Source: JANWYT01 sp034437555 (GTDB lineage: Bacteria > Chloroflexota > Anaerolineae > Aggregatilineales > Phototrophicaceae). Taken from it: 64,000 nt of DNA. The position numbers and the translations under genes were made by a program. Under the pieces are notes generated by a model. That model saw only the letters and a program-made list of their open reading frames with translations. It was not told where the DNA came from and searched no databases. Shown in pieces: positions 51,601 to 58,542 of the stretch (its first letter is position 1; each line of letters opens with the position of its first letter). The DNA lies in the NCBI GenBank assembly GCA_034437555.1, contig DAOTTQ010000057.1, positions 1-64,000 of the forward strand. The letters run 5' to 3'.

Positions 51601-53142
51601 GCTGGGCGTATAGCGAATGGTGGGTGCGCCTGTAAACACAAAGCCCATTGGCACATAAGGGAACACAAGCTCTACCCGTCTCACCAAATTGCTAGTTGCG
51701 CGTGGTAAGGGTGCGCGTGGTGCGGTATAGCTGGTGGATGTCCCCAAGTCAATGAGTCCGCCACTGCCATTTACAGGGAGTGTCTGCGTACTGTTATCCT
51801 CAAAAGTAACGACGAGGGTCGCAAGGACGGGCGAACCGTTATCATCATCCCATGCGCCTGCGGTCACTTGAAAGACATCGAGTGCCGGACGACTGTCGCT
51901 TACGGCTAATGGAATGTCGTCCCTGAGGGTCACATTGCTCATTGGGACGTTGACATCTTCGGTATCAAAACTTAGTGAGAAGGTGGTATTGCCGGGATGT
52001 GCCACAGGGCGAGTATCGGCAACGCTCTTAAAGAGGTTGGGCTGCCCTACGGGGTCGGTAAGTGTGTCGGTGGCGGTGTCTGTGCCAACGCAGAAAGCGT
52101 CGCAGATGCCTGTGCCGTTGGGGTCATCGTCAATATAGCCAAGTACCACGTTTCCTACCACCGACCCCGCGCTAAAACCATTGGTATCGGGGTATTCCAC
52201 TTCGACAGTTTTAGTGATACAGCCCACGTTGCCTAGAAGGTCGTCTGTACTAATGGCAGGGTTATCTAATGCCCAAGTAATGGTATAGCCTGTGGGCAAT
52301 GGTGAGCCTGTGATGATGCCACCTTCAGAAATGATTTGGGCGGTATTGCGAATTTCTGCGCCTGCGGGTAGCTGGTCTACTAGAATTGCGCCATTAACAG
52401 GCAAGTTGCCTGTAGGGGAATCCGAGCAGTATTGCGCGTTGTAGCGCACATACGCATCTTGTGTGGCACTCCATACCGCAGGGTCTACCGTGGCAGTGGG
52501 CAAAACGCGCGTTTTGTTAACTGACCATTGTAAGGTGGGTTGTGTGATAGTGATGTTCGGCGTATTGATGTTTACAGTGCCGGGGCCTGCAGGCGCACTG
52601 ATGGTGCCTGTGATGGTAGCACCGGGTACAACTCCGCCTACGATGAGGGTGGCTTTTGCCCTTAAGACGACGGTGGCTTGTGAGGAATCGCCATCGGCAA
52701 AAATGCCCTTTGTAATGGTCACGGGGTTGCCGGGTAGGGCAGTATAGCCCCCCGCACCCACGACCACCGTTACAAGGTCAAAGAGGGTGTCATCATAGGG
52801 AACGCTGATATTGAGCGCACCGCAGTTTGCGGTTACACCCGCACAACTAAAGTCGATGGTGTAGGTAAATTCTTGACCCGTTTCCACTGTGGTGGGCGTG
52901 GTATCTACTGTAAGGCTCAGGTTGCCTGTAGCAAAAACAGGCGATACGCCAAACAGTAAAAGCACCACCAAAACACTAAGCCATTTAACGGCTTGTTGGG
53001 TAGTGCGTAAGGACGGGACGGGTGCTTTAGCACGGGTTCGTTGAGATGATTGAGATGGTTTGTTGCTTGTTGGTACAAGCACACTTCCTATCGCCCGTAA
53101 GGTGGCGACGACCCGAACAGCGAGTGCGCGATGTTGTTTCAT
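39679..53142 (-). CDS. Giant cell-surface protein with 15 SdrD B-type repeats and an LPATG anchor
   Basis: The protein has about 4,487 residues. A long n-region and the helix WLSVLVVLLLFGVSPVFA (about 54-71) form an export signal. Residues 72-1050 carry several beta-sandwich domains of the DUF11/isopeptide-like type. Residues 1053-3860 hold 15 SdrD B-type repeats (Cna-B-like), each starting S(L/I/V)GNR(V/I/L)W, then D-rich Ca-binding runs such as DENGDG and DTNGDD and a GYYLFDNL-type block. Then come a GEVEDY domain, two further DUF11-like units, and the C-terminus LPATGE (from 4449), a membrane helix and RSRRA, a sortase sorting signal. I start at the ATG, one codon inside the TTG. It is probably a stalk-like adhesin; no sortase is in the window. 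Confidence 0.92.
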   Translation of the reverse strand: MKQHRALAVRVVATLRAIGSVLVPTSNKPSQSSQRTRAKAPVPSLRTTQQAVKWLSVLVVLLLFGVSPVFATGNLSLTVDTTPTTVETGQEFTYTIDFSCAGVTANCGALNISVPYDDTLFDLVTVVVGAGGYTALPGNPVTITKGIFADGDSSQATVVLRAKATLIVGGVVPGATITGTISAPAGPGTVNINTPNITITQPTLQWSVNKTRVLPTATVDPAVWSATQDAYVRYNAQYCSDSPTGNLPVNGAILVDQLPAGAEIRNTAQIISEGGIITGSPLPTGYTITWALDNPAISTDDLLGNVGCITKTVEVEYPDTNGFSAGSVVGNVVLGYIDDDPNGTGICDAFCVGTDTATDTLTDPVGQPNLFKSVADTRPVAHPGNTTFSLSFDTEDVNVPMSNVTLRDDIPLAVSDSRPALDVFQVTAGAWDDDNGSPVLATLVVTFEDNSTQTLPVNGSGGLIDLGTSTSYTAPRAPLPRATSNLVRRVELVFPYVPMGFVFTGAPTIRYTPSLGMVAGDYNDGSGFEQYQNCAQTVYGAPNPTPTGTPLDCADARITDVPTSVTDWSKTASPAAVYNDGIVTFSLNISVGQESSGNLTNPVYTDVLDDVLEFYNFDSATLYTSAGIKLNVNTSNTTGADTLNDPYVIVEPNIPLLGQTRLTFFWTSNPADPRFMQIAPNAVYNSAGGAPVGANDLILTPPASGNKSVTIQFRAHVKPVSANAFAGSYTNNVRIDTISPTLLCPGSNIPTDFCETSTGFSINEVATIQSFKCVRSTLPPTENVRYDREQYNADFSVNPLWYTCPDETVELLLPDGNLATVTVPVILPDGGGDYSRTPCVAQGNPTEGFEYLIQIQNVGNVELEDFVFYDILPYVGDFGVSQAASAQARDSEFMVWLSPTAANKVEVLSPVAWINGTDYIIEYNTSSNPCRPEMTATTNPASYSTAWHAGCNNTWLPAASVLDWRTIRSFRIIQLGGEEITPGQNVAIRVNAYIPTETELTTAGVTNVAANRPLNREVAWNSFAYRFTSATTGNNLLPAEPRKVGIRIPERLSVGNRVWIDDGGTSGNQANVNNRVRNGTELGVDGVTLQLYRWDGGGAVPNLATAPTPGDPTSIAGVTLVAETITANGGYYLFETDQRAAGLIGVNPPETAYDWINNTPIYSLRPDNYFVFAPPTQFDDGADPLFGYVSSTGVDVTATTDNRDRGIDSGVGASTINPTANGVTSNWFNLRFNQTPTGENDSYTTAPAPYGPDGRGTLGQTDTHSDLIRDFGFIQLMSIGNRVWFDTGTATGLGNDIANGGNNGVFDAIEQPVAGVTVRLFRVQQDGAGAPTYTGTTPNIQAGYFTNGTFGNTYSPVAIAGGGNYLETTTDANGYYQFENLYPGNYYVELPSSNFAFATSVTADAVLATYASSTGNTVSDGIANPSVAGIGGTFGDGDDNRDKGIDAEFLQTNGISSPVIHLRPRLTQTITETDLGTRGDGIGVVASNSNLTADFGFYQSPMSLGNRVWRDNGIGTADGNADGIPDGHNDGIQNGTEAGIPDVIVELYYDENGDGIPDNGDLATPVNFTLAAPGAPLQTLTTDANGYYRFDNLRPGRYVVRIAPDNFDGSGTNDALTGLANSTANLTGGNIDRNDDGITPATAPLYTSQGVYSATVQLVPVSEPNHTADGAYTGVAGTEVDLGTGQGTGGDRNTDLTVDFGFYQPSSIGNRIWIDDGTGTLDGNGDGILDGFNNGVQDGNEPNQGIPGVRVELYRDNGNGTFDPATDILVGFDTTDANGYYLFDNLPEVDANYWVFLPPSNFDAANGFGNDPLDRYTNSAGQFTNSDDSNDNGVYFNYPTPNGVVSNIVPITPITNPTGFAPTGETELSGNTDPTTGDGANSRGRFNETDGFSDLTIDFGFFLTPMSLGNRVWRDYNNNAIWDAGEPGIENVALTLYRDNGDNTLTGADVVIGTTTTDVNGYYIFDNLIPANYFVAVTPANFLGGAALENLANSNNNALGYNGADNGVDEDDNGNDVFDATFGHVSSLITLELRTEPINEVRSGNPIHGDPDAPDIDFIGNQLQIDVDSDLTIDFGFYRSSSIGNRVWIDDGAGTIINPDGTNTGINNGVQDNATERGQGVDNVNVQLYRFVGAGDPLTTPFNPADATNFALVRTVQTADDGYYLFDGLPEADAHYYVFIAPDNFTPTGALYHHSKSNPVFDTDADYNNNGDYLNFPVENGVVSNRIHLTPISTGSWSPVTEHTPADEVTPDTNPVTGAGANGRGRYRETDDYSDLTIDFSFFPERLSLGNRIWRDYNNNAIWDGISEPGIAGVTVDLYAAIAGLPSGSSIGTTTTDANGFYIFDNLLPGDYVVSVATSNFASTAPLENLTNSNNLLAGYSGADNGLDQDDNGIDAYNATYGYYSASINLAYRTETITDTERSGNAAHGQPGAPEEDFIGRQQQLDTNSDLTIDFGFYRASSIGNRVWFDTGVGGGTYNDGIQNGNETQNAQGIDGVVMELYRYDGAGVPPVFDETNPFALTDLTLVRTTTTSNGGYYLFDGLPEENETYYVRVAPSNFTGVGVLVDYDNSYPTFDNDTDRNDNGVYTNYPATTGIVSNPIGVTVRDGAGNPLPTDWSPTGEADELSPDTNPITGTGANSRGRFNESDNFSDLTIDFGFLQPLFSLGNRLWYDLNNNGVWDDAITSGTVLDEAGVPNARVFLYQDTNNNGIFNRGAGDAVVRVTFTDSDGYYLFDGLTAGNYFVWVDELNFRDEAPWQPGVPPAAGPLLNYYSSQPTTTTDNDVDEDDNGIYDPNPLDATPVTGGVVSPMITLAKNLEPINETDLSGNPVHDDGELTYRGERRLDSNSNLTIDFGFYKPMSLGNRVWYDTDGDGIIDPLENGIGGVNVELWVDTNGDDVPDAQYIRNSVPYVVTTDLNGWYLFDNLTPGRYIVVIPGSQTPLIGLTSTIDDVGGEVDIDNNDNGVGTTNAPVQSRAIVLTLDGEPTNEVGLGPQGIGSNGEENRNSNVTVDFGFTAGQMSLGNRVWLDPNNNGIQDGAETGIANVRVSLYRDVNGDGNPDGAAIATDTTDANGFYLFGGLAPGNYIVGLDNVNFNAGQPLVGLVSSTDLMPVVNAETSQTDRDDNGLDALNPLYGIITQTVTLTLNAEPTGETDLSNNAADGAPAYRGNNGETDNNSDLTIDFGLFRPMSIGNRVWYDVNNNGLINPGENGVPGTVVELYRSDPSGTPIGAPIATDTTDANGFYLFDRLGTGSYVVVVAPVNFQPLGVLENLDSSTPTFSNNSDNNDNGINNLTPPTNNPITGVRSNLITLVNNGSPTGESNLSGNPADGTNSRGNNGETDNNSNLTIDFGFVPPALSLGNRVWIDDGGTTGTALDGIQNGDEVGVRNVRVSLYRDDNSDGVPDSAAIATTTTNTTGHYLFDNLTPGNYVVGLDASNFSGSAPLVGYGSTLTTAIANGILDQRDNGLDADDAPIDTRLAPSVNGIFSNTVTLALTTEPTGEADFSTPPGIGAGGVDANSNLTVDFGVYRFLSIGNRVWFDTNDSGIQEVGEVGIPNVVVNLYLADPITGLPTGVIIATDTTDAGGYYLFDQLTPNTYVVAVDGANFNAGNALEGMNSSTLQPSGNLGGEEITDRNDNGFNLLTPEGIISNMITLAYGTLPTNDTDTSGNAADGPNFRGRFGEANNNSNLSVDFGFFAGSMSLGNRVWFDDGGTTGTANNGIQDGDEVGVVGVTVQLYADPNGDGVPDGSVLFTTTTDVTGHYLFDNLPPGRYVVVLPPSNFTGTAPLVGYFSSSGNSTNDDDVNDNGIDNPSPTVGGIRSNSIHLIPNSEPTGEIDLGLLGTGANGSDQNSNLTVDFGFAQQYDLSDAPNSYGTDDPVVDNAARHLIIPNLYMGNIVDAEQLGQSSVGADGDDTNPTTADDEDGVVIPRFVVGTTQTVEVTVFNNTGQNAVLFGWVDFDGNGIFDVDSDTDPVQPGFEGIEWASVVVPSSPLPQIVYLSFYVPTGADIATGGVAGGDGSTYARFRLALETATMTPADATGTFMSGEVEDYVVPQVSPPGVAVTKTNNVNAIVAGQSTTYTITIANSSSNSPVTGLNVQDIVDIGPNAFLSGSITWTCDVTIAGADSSTTCLTGQVAPNSAGAGNINEFIDLATGGEVVFRLTATLNPGAANDTVSNTASVAPNGGTSVDIDGIIFDPPNGVKTGQLFGNNVIRWTMVWFNTGAGENATVTDVIQNNQTFNGNLVCTAFGLSTTSLCEYDPVTNTVTWTGFIDNGNPNRVEIAFDVLIGGNGTYNNDATITIGNNEPSVSAGRVRVGDDTPGPELEDPALVKLVDPAFAQPGEVVKWTIRVRNPNSGVNDVIPNVGFTDEVDARLEILGTDNTAGTVTVNGQSVTFLIGALQPLQEVEINILTRVRQDAEVPFIIENFVALNSPYEDINSSAVVLNIKELPATGETPVWRNVALAGLAVVIGGILIAISAIVLRSRRA
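41566..49986 (-). repeat. Array of 15 SdrD B-type repeats inside the giant gene
   Basis: Repeat starts, read from the GNRVW motif, lie near 49986, 49310, 48640, 48030, 47430, 46900, 46290, 45760, 45155, 44570, 44090, 43585, 43070, 42560 and 42042. Spacing is about 480-680 bp. Most repeats alternate between SIGNRVW and SLGNRVW starts, so the unit of expansion may be two repeats. The DNA copies are clearly diverged. Confidence 0.85.
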
Positions 53143-53145
53143 CAA

Positions 53146-53456
53146 ACCCCATGACCTCTAATAAATTCTGTTATAAAATGACCCATTAATTACGCCTGAT
53201 GTAGGCGCATTAAGATACACTGGAATTGTAAACTAGCTTAACGATTTTTTGCAATAGGCGCACCTTGATTAGTGGCAAATTAAACAAAAACTCTAACAAA
53301 ACTGCTTGTAAATTTATGTACGGTAGGGGTTTAGTTCGAATTTACTGTAATTAACTTCATAACTTTAACCCCGTCTAGATTTATAGTAAAATAAACCCTT
53401 TAATGAAACTATCAATATAATAAACCCTGTAACATATTTTAAGAAGCGGAGACGTC
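53146..53456. other. AT-rich divergent promoter region
   Basis: No gene is seen in this 311-bp gap. It is much richer in A+T than the flanking genes. It contains a candidate promoter for the giant gene (53225-53254, minus) and, for the protease, a TATAAT at 53416-53421 without a good -35. AATAAACCCT occurs twice, at 53390-53399 and 53419-53428, the second overlapping that -10; this could be a regulator site. Confidence 0.6.
53225..53254 (-). promoter_or_regulatory. Promoter of the giant surface-protein gene
   Basis: The minus strand reads TTGCAA, 18 bases, then TACAAT. The transcript would start near 53218 and have a leader of about 75 bases. Confidence 0.45.
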
Positions 53457-56400
53457 ATGCGACAACAAGTAAAACGGTGTTTGACAGCGTGTTTTCTTGG
53501 GCTTTTAAGTGGTGTGATATTTGCCCAAACGCCCGCCTTTACCCTAGAAATTTCTGGCAATTATCAGCGCGAAAGCACACTAACCCTAGACCTACCTTTT
53601 GAAGAATATCGCGTGCGCGTAGCAGAGGGGGGAACGCTTGATGTGTTGATGGCAAATGCCCCCGAAAGTGCGCTAGATAGCAAACTTTATTTGGTAAATG
53701 CGCGTGACGAAATTATTTTGCAAAACGATGATTGTGAGGGCGATAGAACACGCTCTTGCTTAACGCTAACGAATATGACGGCGGGTGAGTATCGGGTGAT
53801 TGCCACACGCTATAGCGACAAGAAGCTGGGCGATTACATTCTTATTATCACGCTCAACGACACTTCGCCCACACCCTACACCATTGATGCCAGCGATGAG
53901 GCACTTACGCTTATCGGGTATCCTGTTATAACAGATGAAGCGTCTACCGCGTGGACAATCTTTGCTTATTATGGTGGCGATACCGACCTTGAACGCGCCA
54001 TCATCGAAGACCTAGAAGAATTTGAGATTGCGGGTGGTAGTAACGAGAACGTGCGTGTGGTTGCCTTCTTAGACCGTAGTATTGCCGAATTTGTGTCACC
54101 ATCACCAGAGCAAGAATGGGCGGGCGCACGAGTGTACAAGATTACAGCGGGTAGCACGCCCATCAAAGACCGCCTGCTAGAGAGCGAACCCCTCTTTGAG
54201 ATTGATTCTAATGTAGATACCAATAGCGGTGATGGCGAAACGCTGGCGCAATTTTTAACATGGGGCATCCGTACCTACCCTTCAGAACGCTATGCGGTAG
54301 CGTTTGCGGGGCATGGCGAAGGGTGGGCGGGCTTAATTCCTGACTTTAGCCAAAAAAGAGGCAGTCGCTATGCCATGATAACTGTGCCAGAACTAACACA
54401 GGCTTTTGAAGTGGCACAAACCGAGCTACAAAAGCGTGGGCTAGAACAGTTTGAACTGGTTATTAACGATGCGTGCCTGATGAGTAGCATTGAATACCAC
54501 AATGCCACCCTGCGCTTCTTTAAGTATTCGATTGCGTCACCAGAAATTGTGCTAAACCCTGCGCTAGATATGGGGCTATTGCTAACGCTCCTTACAGAAA
54601 ACCCATTACTCCCCATCCCAGAAGTGGGCGAGGCATTGGTGAACGCCTATATTGATGTCGATATGGAAAACTTTCCTAGTTCTGATAAAAACCACATGGC
54701 GAGTGCCATCATTGATTTGGGGCGTATTGAAGCCGTTAATGAGGCTCTTGAGGCGTTTGCGGGCGTGGTGAACGAAAACCCCCAAGCCTATGTGACGACA
54801 TTGGGCGTCGCACGCAAGAATACTTATACGTATGCCTCTTGGAACAAGATTGACCAGCACATTGATATTTCTGATTTAATGCGCCAAGTGACGCTTAACA
54901 GCAACGACCCTGTTTTAATTGAAGCGGCGCAAGCAGTGGTTAGGGCGGTGGATGATGCGGTGTTGTATGGCAAGGCACGCTCTAAAGTGCCAAGCCCAAG
55001 CTATATGAACGTCTACTTTCCTTCTACGGCAAAATCTTTTGCCAACCGCTACTATGTAGAAACGCCCCTCCCACAATGGGCGCAAATGCTACGGAATTAC
55101 TATGCCGCCGTAGACCCCCAAGTATGGAACCGTGAAGGACGCTTCTTCTTTCATGAACCCATTGAACCCACCGTAAGCATTAGCCAAACGTCCCCAAGTA
55201 GCGATGACGTTGTGACCACCCAAACGGGCTTAACGCTTGCGATAGAGGCGAAGGGGCGCAAGATTGCACGAGGCTGGCTGACGATTGACCAAGCCCAAAC
55301 GCTGACAGATGAGAACGGCAACCAAACAGAGGGCTATGTGCGCTTGGGGGTGTTGCCTTCGTTACGGCTTGTGCCTAGTGAAGAAGGGCAACGTTATGAG
55401 AGTGACTTTACGCCCGGTGTTTCCTTTATACAAGAAACGTGGAATGGCTATCTGTATACCATTAGTGATGGCGAAACCGAAGGCTATGAATTGCTAGAAA
55501 GCACGTCTAGCCTAGATACGGCAGTCCTAGAGGGGCGGTATCGCGTTAGCGAAGCGGATGAATGGAAAGACGGCGCGGTCATCTTTGGTGAGCTAGACTA
55601 TAACGAAGACTACACGCTCAAGTTTCGCAACGGGCAAAGTGTCATTAGCCGTGATGGTGCAAATAGCGGGATTGGTAGCGTACTATTGCCTGCGGGAGCG
55701 CAATTCCAAGCCTATAAGAGCGTGGTTACAGAAGATGGCAGTGTTCAGCGTGAGCTAGGTACGGTGTATATTTGGGGCGAAGACGGCTTAAACGCTGTAG
55801 AAACGCCTGCCCCCAATGGGCAATTCCGCGTAACGTATTTGATGGAAGCGTTTGGCTCGCAATTAGGCTTTGATAGCGTGCTGGTAAACGTGGACAATAG
55901 CGATATTGACCCCGTTCAACGCGCTTACATTGACCCCGAAAACGGCTATATTTGGCAATATGACCCCACAATATGGTACGACCCCACTCTGAATGAGCAG
56001 GGGTTCGTGGATGCTACCTATGGCGAAGACCTTGCGTATGTCGAAGTGTATACCTTTGATGAAACGATTCGCTATGAACCTTCGCCTTATGGGGCAATTT
56101 TGCAATACGCCGATGTGATTAACCTTTTTTATGAGTTTGTAGACAATGGGCTAGAGTGGGAAGGCGAGGCACTTTGGCAATTTGAAGGCGGGGATGCTTT
56201 TGGCAATAGTTACACTGGTTTTGCCATACAAGCCTTGCCGAATAAGTTTGCGGTGTTTGGGGTGTATACCACAGAAGAAGAAAGCGAAGAACTCTATGAC
56301 CTGCGCTTTGAAGTAGTGCAAGACATTCTAGCAAATTTGCGCGTGTTCTCACCCGACTTTGTAGACGAAGATGCTTCTGAGTGGGCATTGCAAAACGTCA

Positions 56401-58532
56401 GTTATTCTTTTCAGGTGGGCAAGATGCCCTTGCTAAAAAGCTGGCGTGAATTTTCGTATGACTATGGCTCATGGTCGGGGTTTGCTTCTGACAATAGCTT
56501 CCATGAAAGCCTAAATTGGGTGCGGGTGGCGCAGTGGGCAGGCGCGGACGCGCGGACGGTGTTGGATAGCCTTATTGATGGAGAAGTGGCAAACGGCTAT
56601 GACACAACTAGTTATGAAGCCATTGACAACGATAAGCCGATTTACTATGGCGAAAACTACGTTTGGGATGTGGTGTTTTATCGCCGAGAACGTAACGGTG
56701 TGCCTGTTATTGGGCGGATGTATGCCACGCGCTCCACATTGGGGAACATCTATACCGCGTGGTTTGAAACGCCCGAAACAGCAGACGATAGCGACGACCA
56801 ACAATTTAGCCAAGTGTTTGAACTCATGCTGGACGGTTTTATTGTGCCAAACCCCATTCGCACGTTTATAGAAGAAACCACCCAGCTTTCCCTTAGCTAT
56901 CCCAAATCTTGGTATGGCATGAGCTATGTTGAGGAATTAAAGAGCTACGTGGCGTTTAACCCTAACTTGGTAACGCGCCTTGCTTTGTATTTGGTAGAGT
57001 GGGCATTGCCCGAAGGCTGTAACCCCGACCAAACGCCTCTTTCGGCGCAGTGCGAACCCGATGAAGAAAAACTCATTGAGACTATAGAGAGCCAAACAGG
57101 TCTTACATTGCAACTAAGCGGTAATGAGATTGTTGTTGGTGCGCTGTCTTTACCCGAAGTGGCGTATGTTCCCAACCGCGATAGCCAAACGGGTATTGGC
57201 GTGGGGGTGGTATTTTATGTGGGTGATGTAGGTGTGATGGTGGCATTTGAAAATGACAACGGCGTTTATGACGAAGTTGCCCCGTTGCTATTCAATTTGG
57301 ACGGATGGCTAGTGTTACCACAAAAGAGCACCCAGCAGGCGGCTGAGGGGGGGGGGTATGGTAATGACACACGCTTACATCGAGAACCCACATTTGGTAT
57401 GTACTTGATGGAAACATGGACAGACATTAAAACAGAAGTGGGTTTGGTAACGTATAACGGCAACCAAGAAATTCTTGCCACCGTTAAAAATGCCAGTAGC
57501 CCTTCGGGGCAAACCCTGATTGCTTTTGTGTATGTTTCCCCCGAAGATTGGCTAGGGGCGGGCATCCAACGCCTGCAAGACTTTACACTAGGCAAATGGG
57601 ATGAAAGCGTTGCCGTGAACACTCGCTTGTTAGGCGCACAATATGATGCAAACGGGGATGTGTTTTGGGAAGGGCGTTTGGCGTATGAGTACAACTTCTA
57701 TGATGAAGCAACACAACTTAGCGGACGTGCTTTAATGACGTTTTCGCCAGAAACGTATGAAATTATCACGATGGTGATTTATGGCGAACCGACACGGGGC
57801 GAACTGGACTATTTTCATGAGGTGTTGCTGGCAGATGATGAAAGTATCCTCATGTTTTATGCCAATGACTACGACCCCGAAAATTTATCTTTGGGGGCGT
57901 CTTATGGCTTTGCCGTAGACCTTGAACTGGGCGAAGAAGTGCTAGAAAACGGCTTTTTAAGCGTGGTGGACTTGCCACTGGCAACGCCGACAGGCTGGCA
58001 AACGTATAACAATCCCGCAACGGGAGCCTATATCCAAGACAGCCCCGATGGCGTGTACCTGGTTACGAATGCCTATTATTATGAGGAAAACGCGCTCCCC
58101 ATTGATGTGGCGTTTAAGGTGGCGTTTGATGAGAAAGTGCTTTTGGGGCAGGGTATAGAGCTAGAGATTTATGACAAGCCTGCGCTACTCATTCATGCCT
58201 TTGATAATCAACGGGGCGCACAGCGTAGCTTGGGCTATCTTTTGGTGCAATTGTTAGATGGGTTTGCGCTGGTAACATACGCGGGCGCATACGACCCCGC
58301 CATTAGCCCCCAAGTGCTAGAAACGGCGTTAGCGTGCTTTGTACAAGGACAAGGGGCGGATGGGGTGGCTTGTGATTGGCAAGCCGTAACCGACTTTATC
58401 GAGCCATCGAATTGGGCGGATATCGACATCTTGGGCATTTCAAAAGAGAACTTTTCATATCTGTATGAAGGCTCTATCTACGAAGGATTTTTTGACCCAA
58501 GTGTCTTTTACGAAGTATTGGGGGGGCAATAG
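53457..58532 (+). CDS. Large secreted clostripain-family (C11) cysteine protease
   Basis: This 1691-residue protein has a signal peptide (cut near IFAQ, 23), an N-terminal beta domain like bacterial pre-peptidase domains (about 30-135) and a C11 peptidase domain (about 160-560). The catalytic pair is visible: H286 in AGHGEGW and C340 in INDACLM. The rest (about 600-1691) is a long run of beta-rich units, several with a LSYPKSWYGM-like or TGWQTYNNPATG-like pattern that recalls PsbP/MOG1 folds; this is inference. There is no membrane anchor. Clostripain-type enzymes cleave after Arg or Lys. A G10 tract at 57347-57356 encodes part of an EGGG loop. GGAG precedes the ATG. It is divergent from the giant surface gene. 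Confidence 0.87.
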   Translation: MRQQVKRCLTACFLGLLSGVIFAQTPAFTLEISGNYQRESTLTLDLPFEEYRVRVAEGGTLDVLMANAPESALDSKLYLVNARDEIILQNDDCEGDRTRSCLTLTNMTAGEYRVIATRYSDKKLGDYILIITLNDTSPTPYTIDASDEALTLIGYPVITDEASTAWTIFAYYGGDTDLERAIIEDLEEFEIAGGSNENVRVVAFLDRSIAEFVSPSPEQEWAGARVYKITAGSTPIKDRLLESEPLFEIDSNVDTNSGDGETLAQFLTWGIRTYPSERYAVAFAGHGEGWAGLIPDFSQKRGSRYAMITVPELTQAFEVAQTELQKRGLEQFELVINDACLMSSIEYHNATLRFFKYSIASPEIVLNPALDMGLLLTLLTENPLLPIPEVGEALVNAYIDVDMENFPSSDKNHMASAIIDLGRIEAVNEALEAFAGVVNENPQAYVTTLGVARKNTYTYASWNKIDQHIDISDLMRQVTLNSNDPVLIEAAQAVVRAVDDAVLYGKARSKVPSPSYMNVYFPSTAKSFANRYYVETPLPQWAQMLRNYYAAVDPQVWNREGRFFFHEPIEPTVSISQTSPSSDDVVTTQTGLTLAIEAKGRKIARGWLTIDQAQTLTDENGNQTEGYVRLGVLPSLRLVPSEEGQRYESDFTPGVSFIQETWNGYLYTISDGETEGYELLESTSSLDTAVLEGRYRVSEADEWKDGAVIFGELDYNEDYTLKFRNGQSVISRDGANSGIGSVLLPAGAQFQAYKSVVTEDGSVQRELGTVYIWGEDGLNAVETPAPNGQFRVTYLMEAFGSQLGFDSVLVNVDNSDIDPVQRAYIDPENGYIWQYDPTIWYDPTLNEQGFVDATYGEDLAYVEVYTFDETIRYEPSPYGAILQYADVINLFYEFVDNGLEWEGEALWQFEGGDAFGNSYTGFAIQALPNKFAVFGVYTTEEESEELYDLRFEVVQDILANLRVFSPDFVDEDASEWALQNVSYSFQVGKMPLLKSWREFSYDYGSWSGFASDNSFHESLNWVRVAQWAGADARTVLDSLIDGEVANGYDTTSYEAIDNDKPIYYGENYVWDVVFYRRERNGVPVIGRMYATRSTLGNIYTAWFETPETADDSDDQQFSQVFELMLDGFIVPNPIRTFIEETTQLSLSYPKSWYGMSYVEELKSYVAFNPNLVTRLALYLVEWALPEGCNPDQTPLSAQCEPDEEKLIETIESQTGLTLQLSGNEIVVGALSLPEVAYVPNRDSQTGIGVGVVFYVGDVGVMVAFENDNGVYDEVAPLLFNLDGWLVLPQKSTQQAAEGGGYGNDTRLHREPTFGMYLMETWTDIKTEVGLVTYNGNQEILATVKNASSPSGQTLIAFVYVSPEDWLGAGIQRLQDFTLGKWDESVAVNTRLLGAQYDANGDVFWEGRLAYEYNFYDEATQLSGRALMTFSPETYEIITMVIYGEPTRGELDYFHEVLLADDESILMFYANDYDPENLSLGASYGFAVDLELGEEVLENGFLSVVDLPLATPTGWQTYNNPATGAYIQDSPDGVYLVTNAYYYEENALPIDVAFKVAFDEKVLLGQGIELEIYDKPALLIHAFDNQRGAQRSLGYLLVQLLDGFALVTYAGAYDPAISPQVLETALACFVQGQGADGVACDWQAVTDFIEPSNWADIDILGISKENFSYLYEGSIYEGFFDPSVFYEVLGGQ

Positions 58533-58537
58533 CCCCC
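58522..58537 (+). terminator. G/C hairpin at the end of the protease gene
   Basis: GGGGGC and GCCCCC pair around AATA and include the TAG stop codon. There is no T-tract close by, so it is a weak terminator between convergent genes. Confidence 0.4.
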
Positions 58538-58542
58538 GCACT

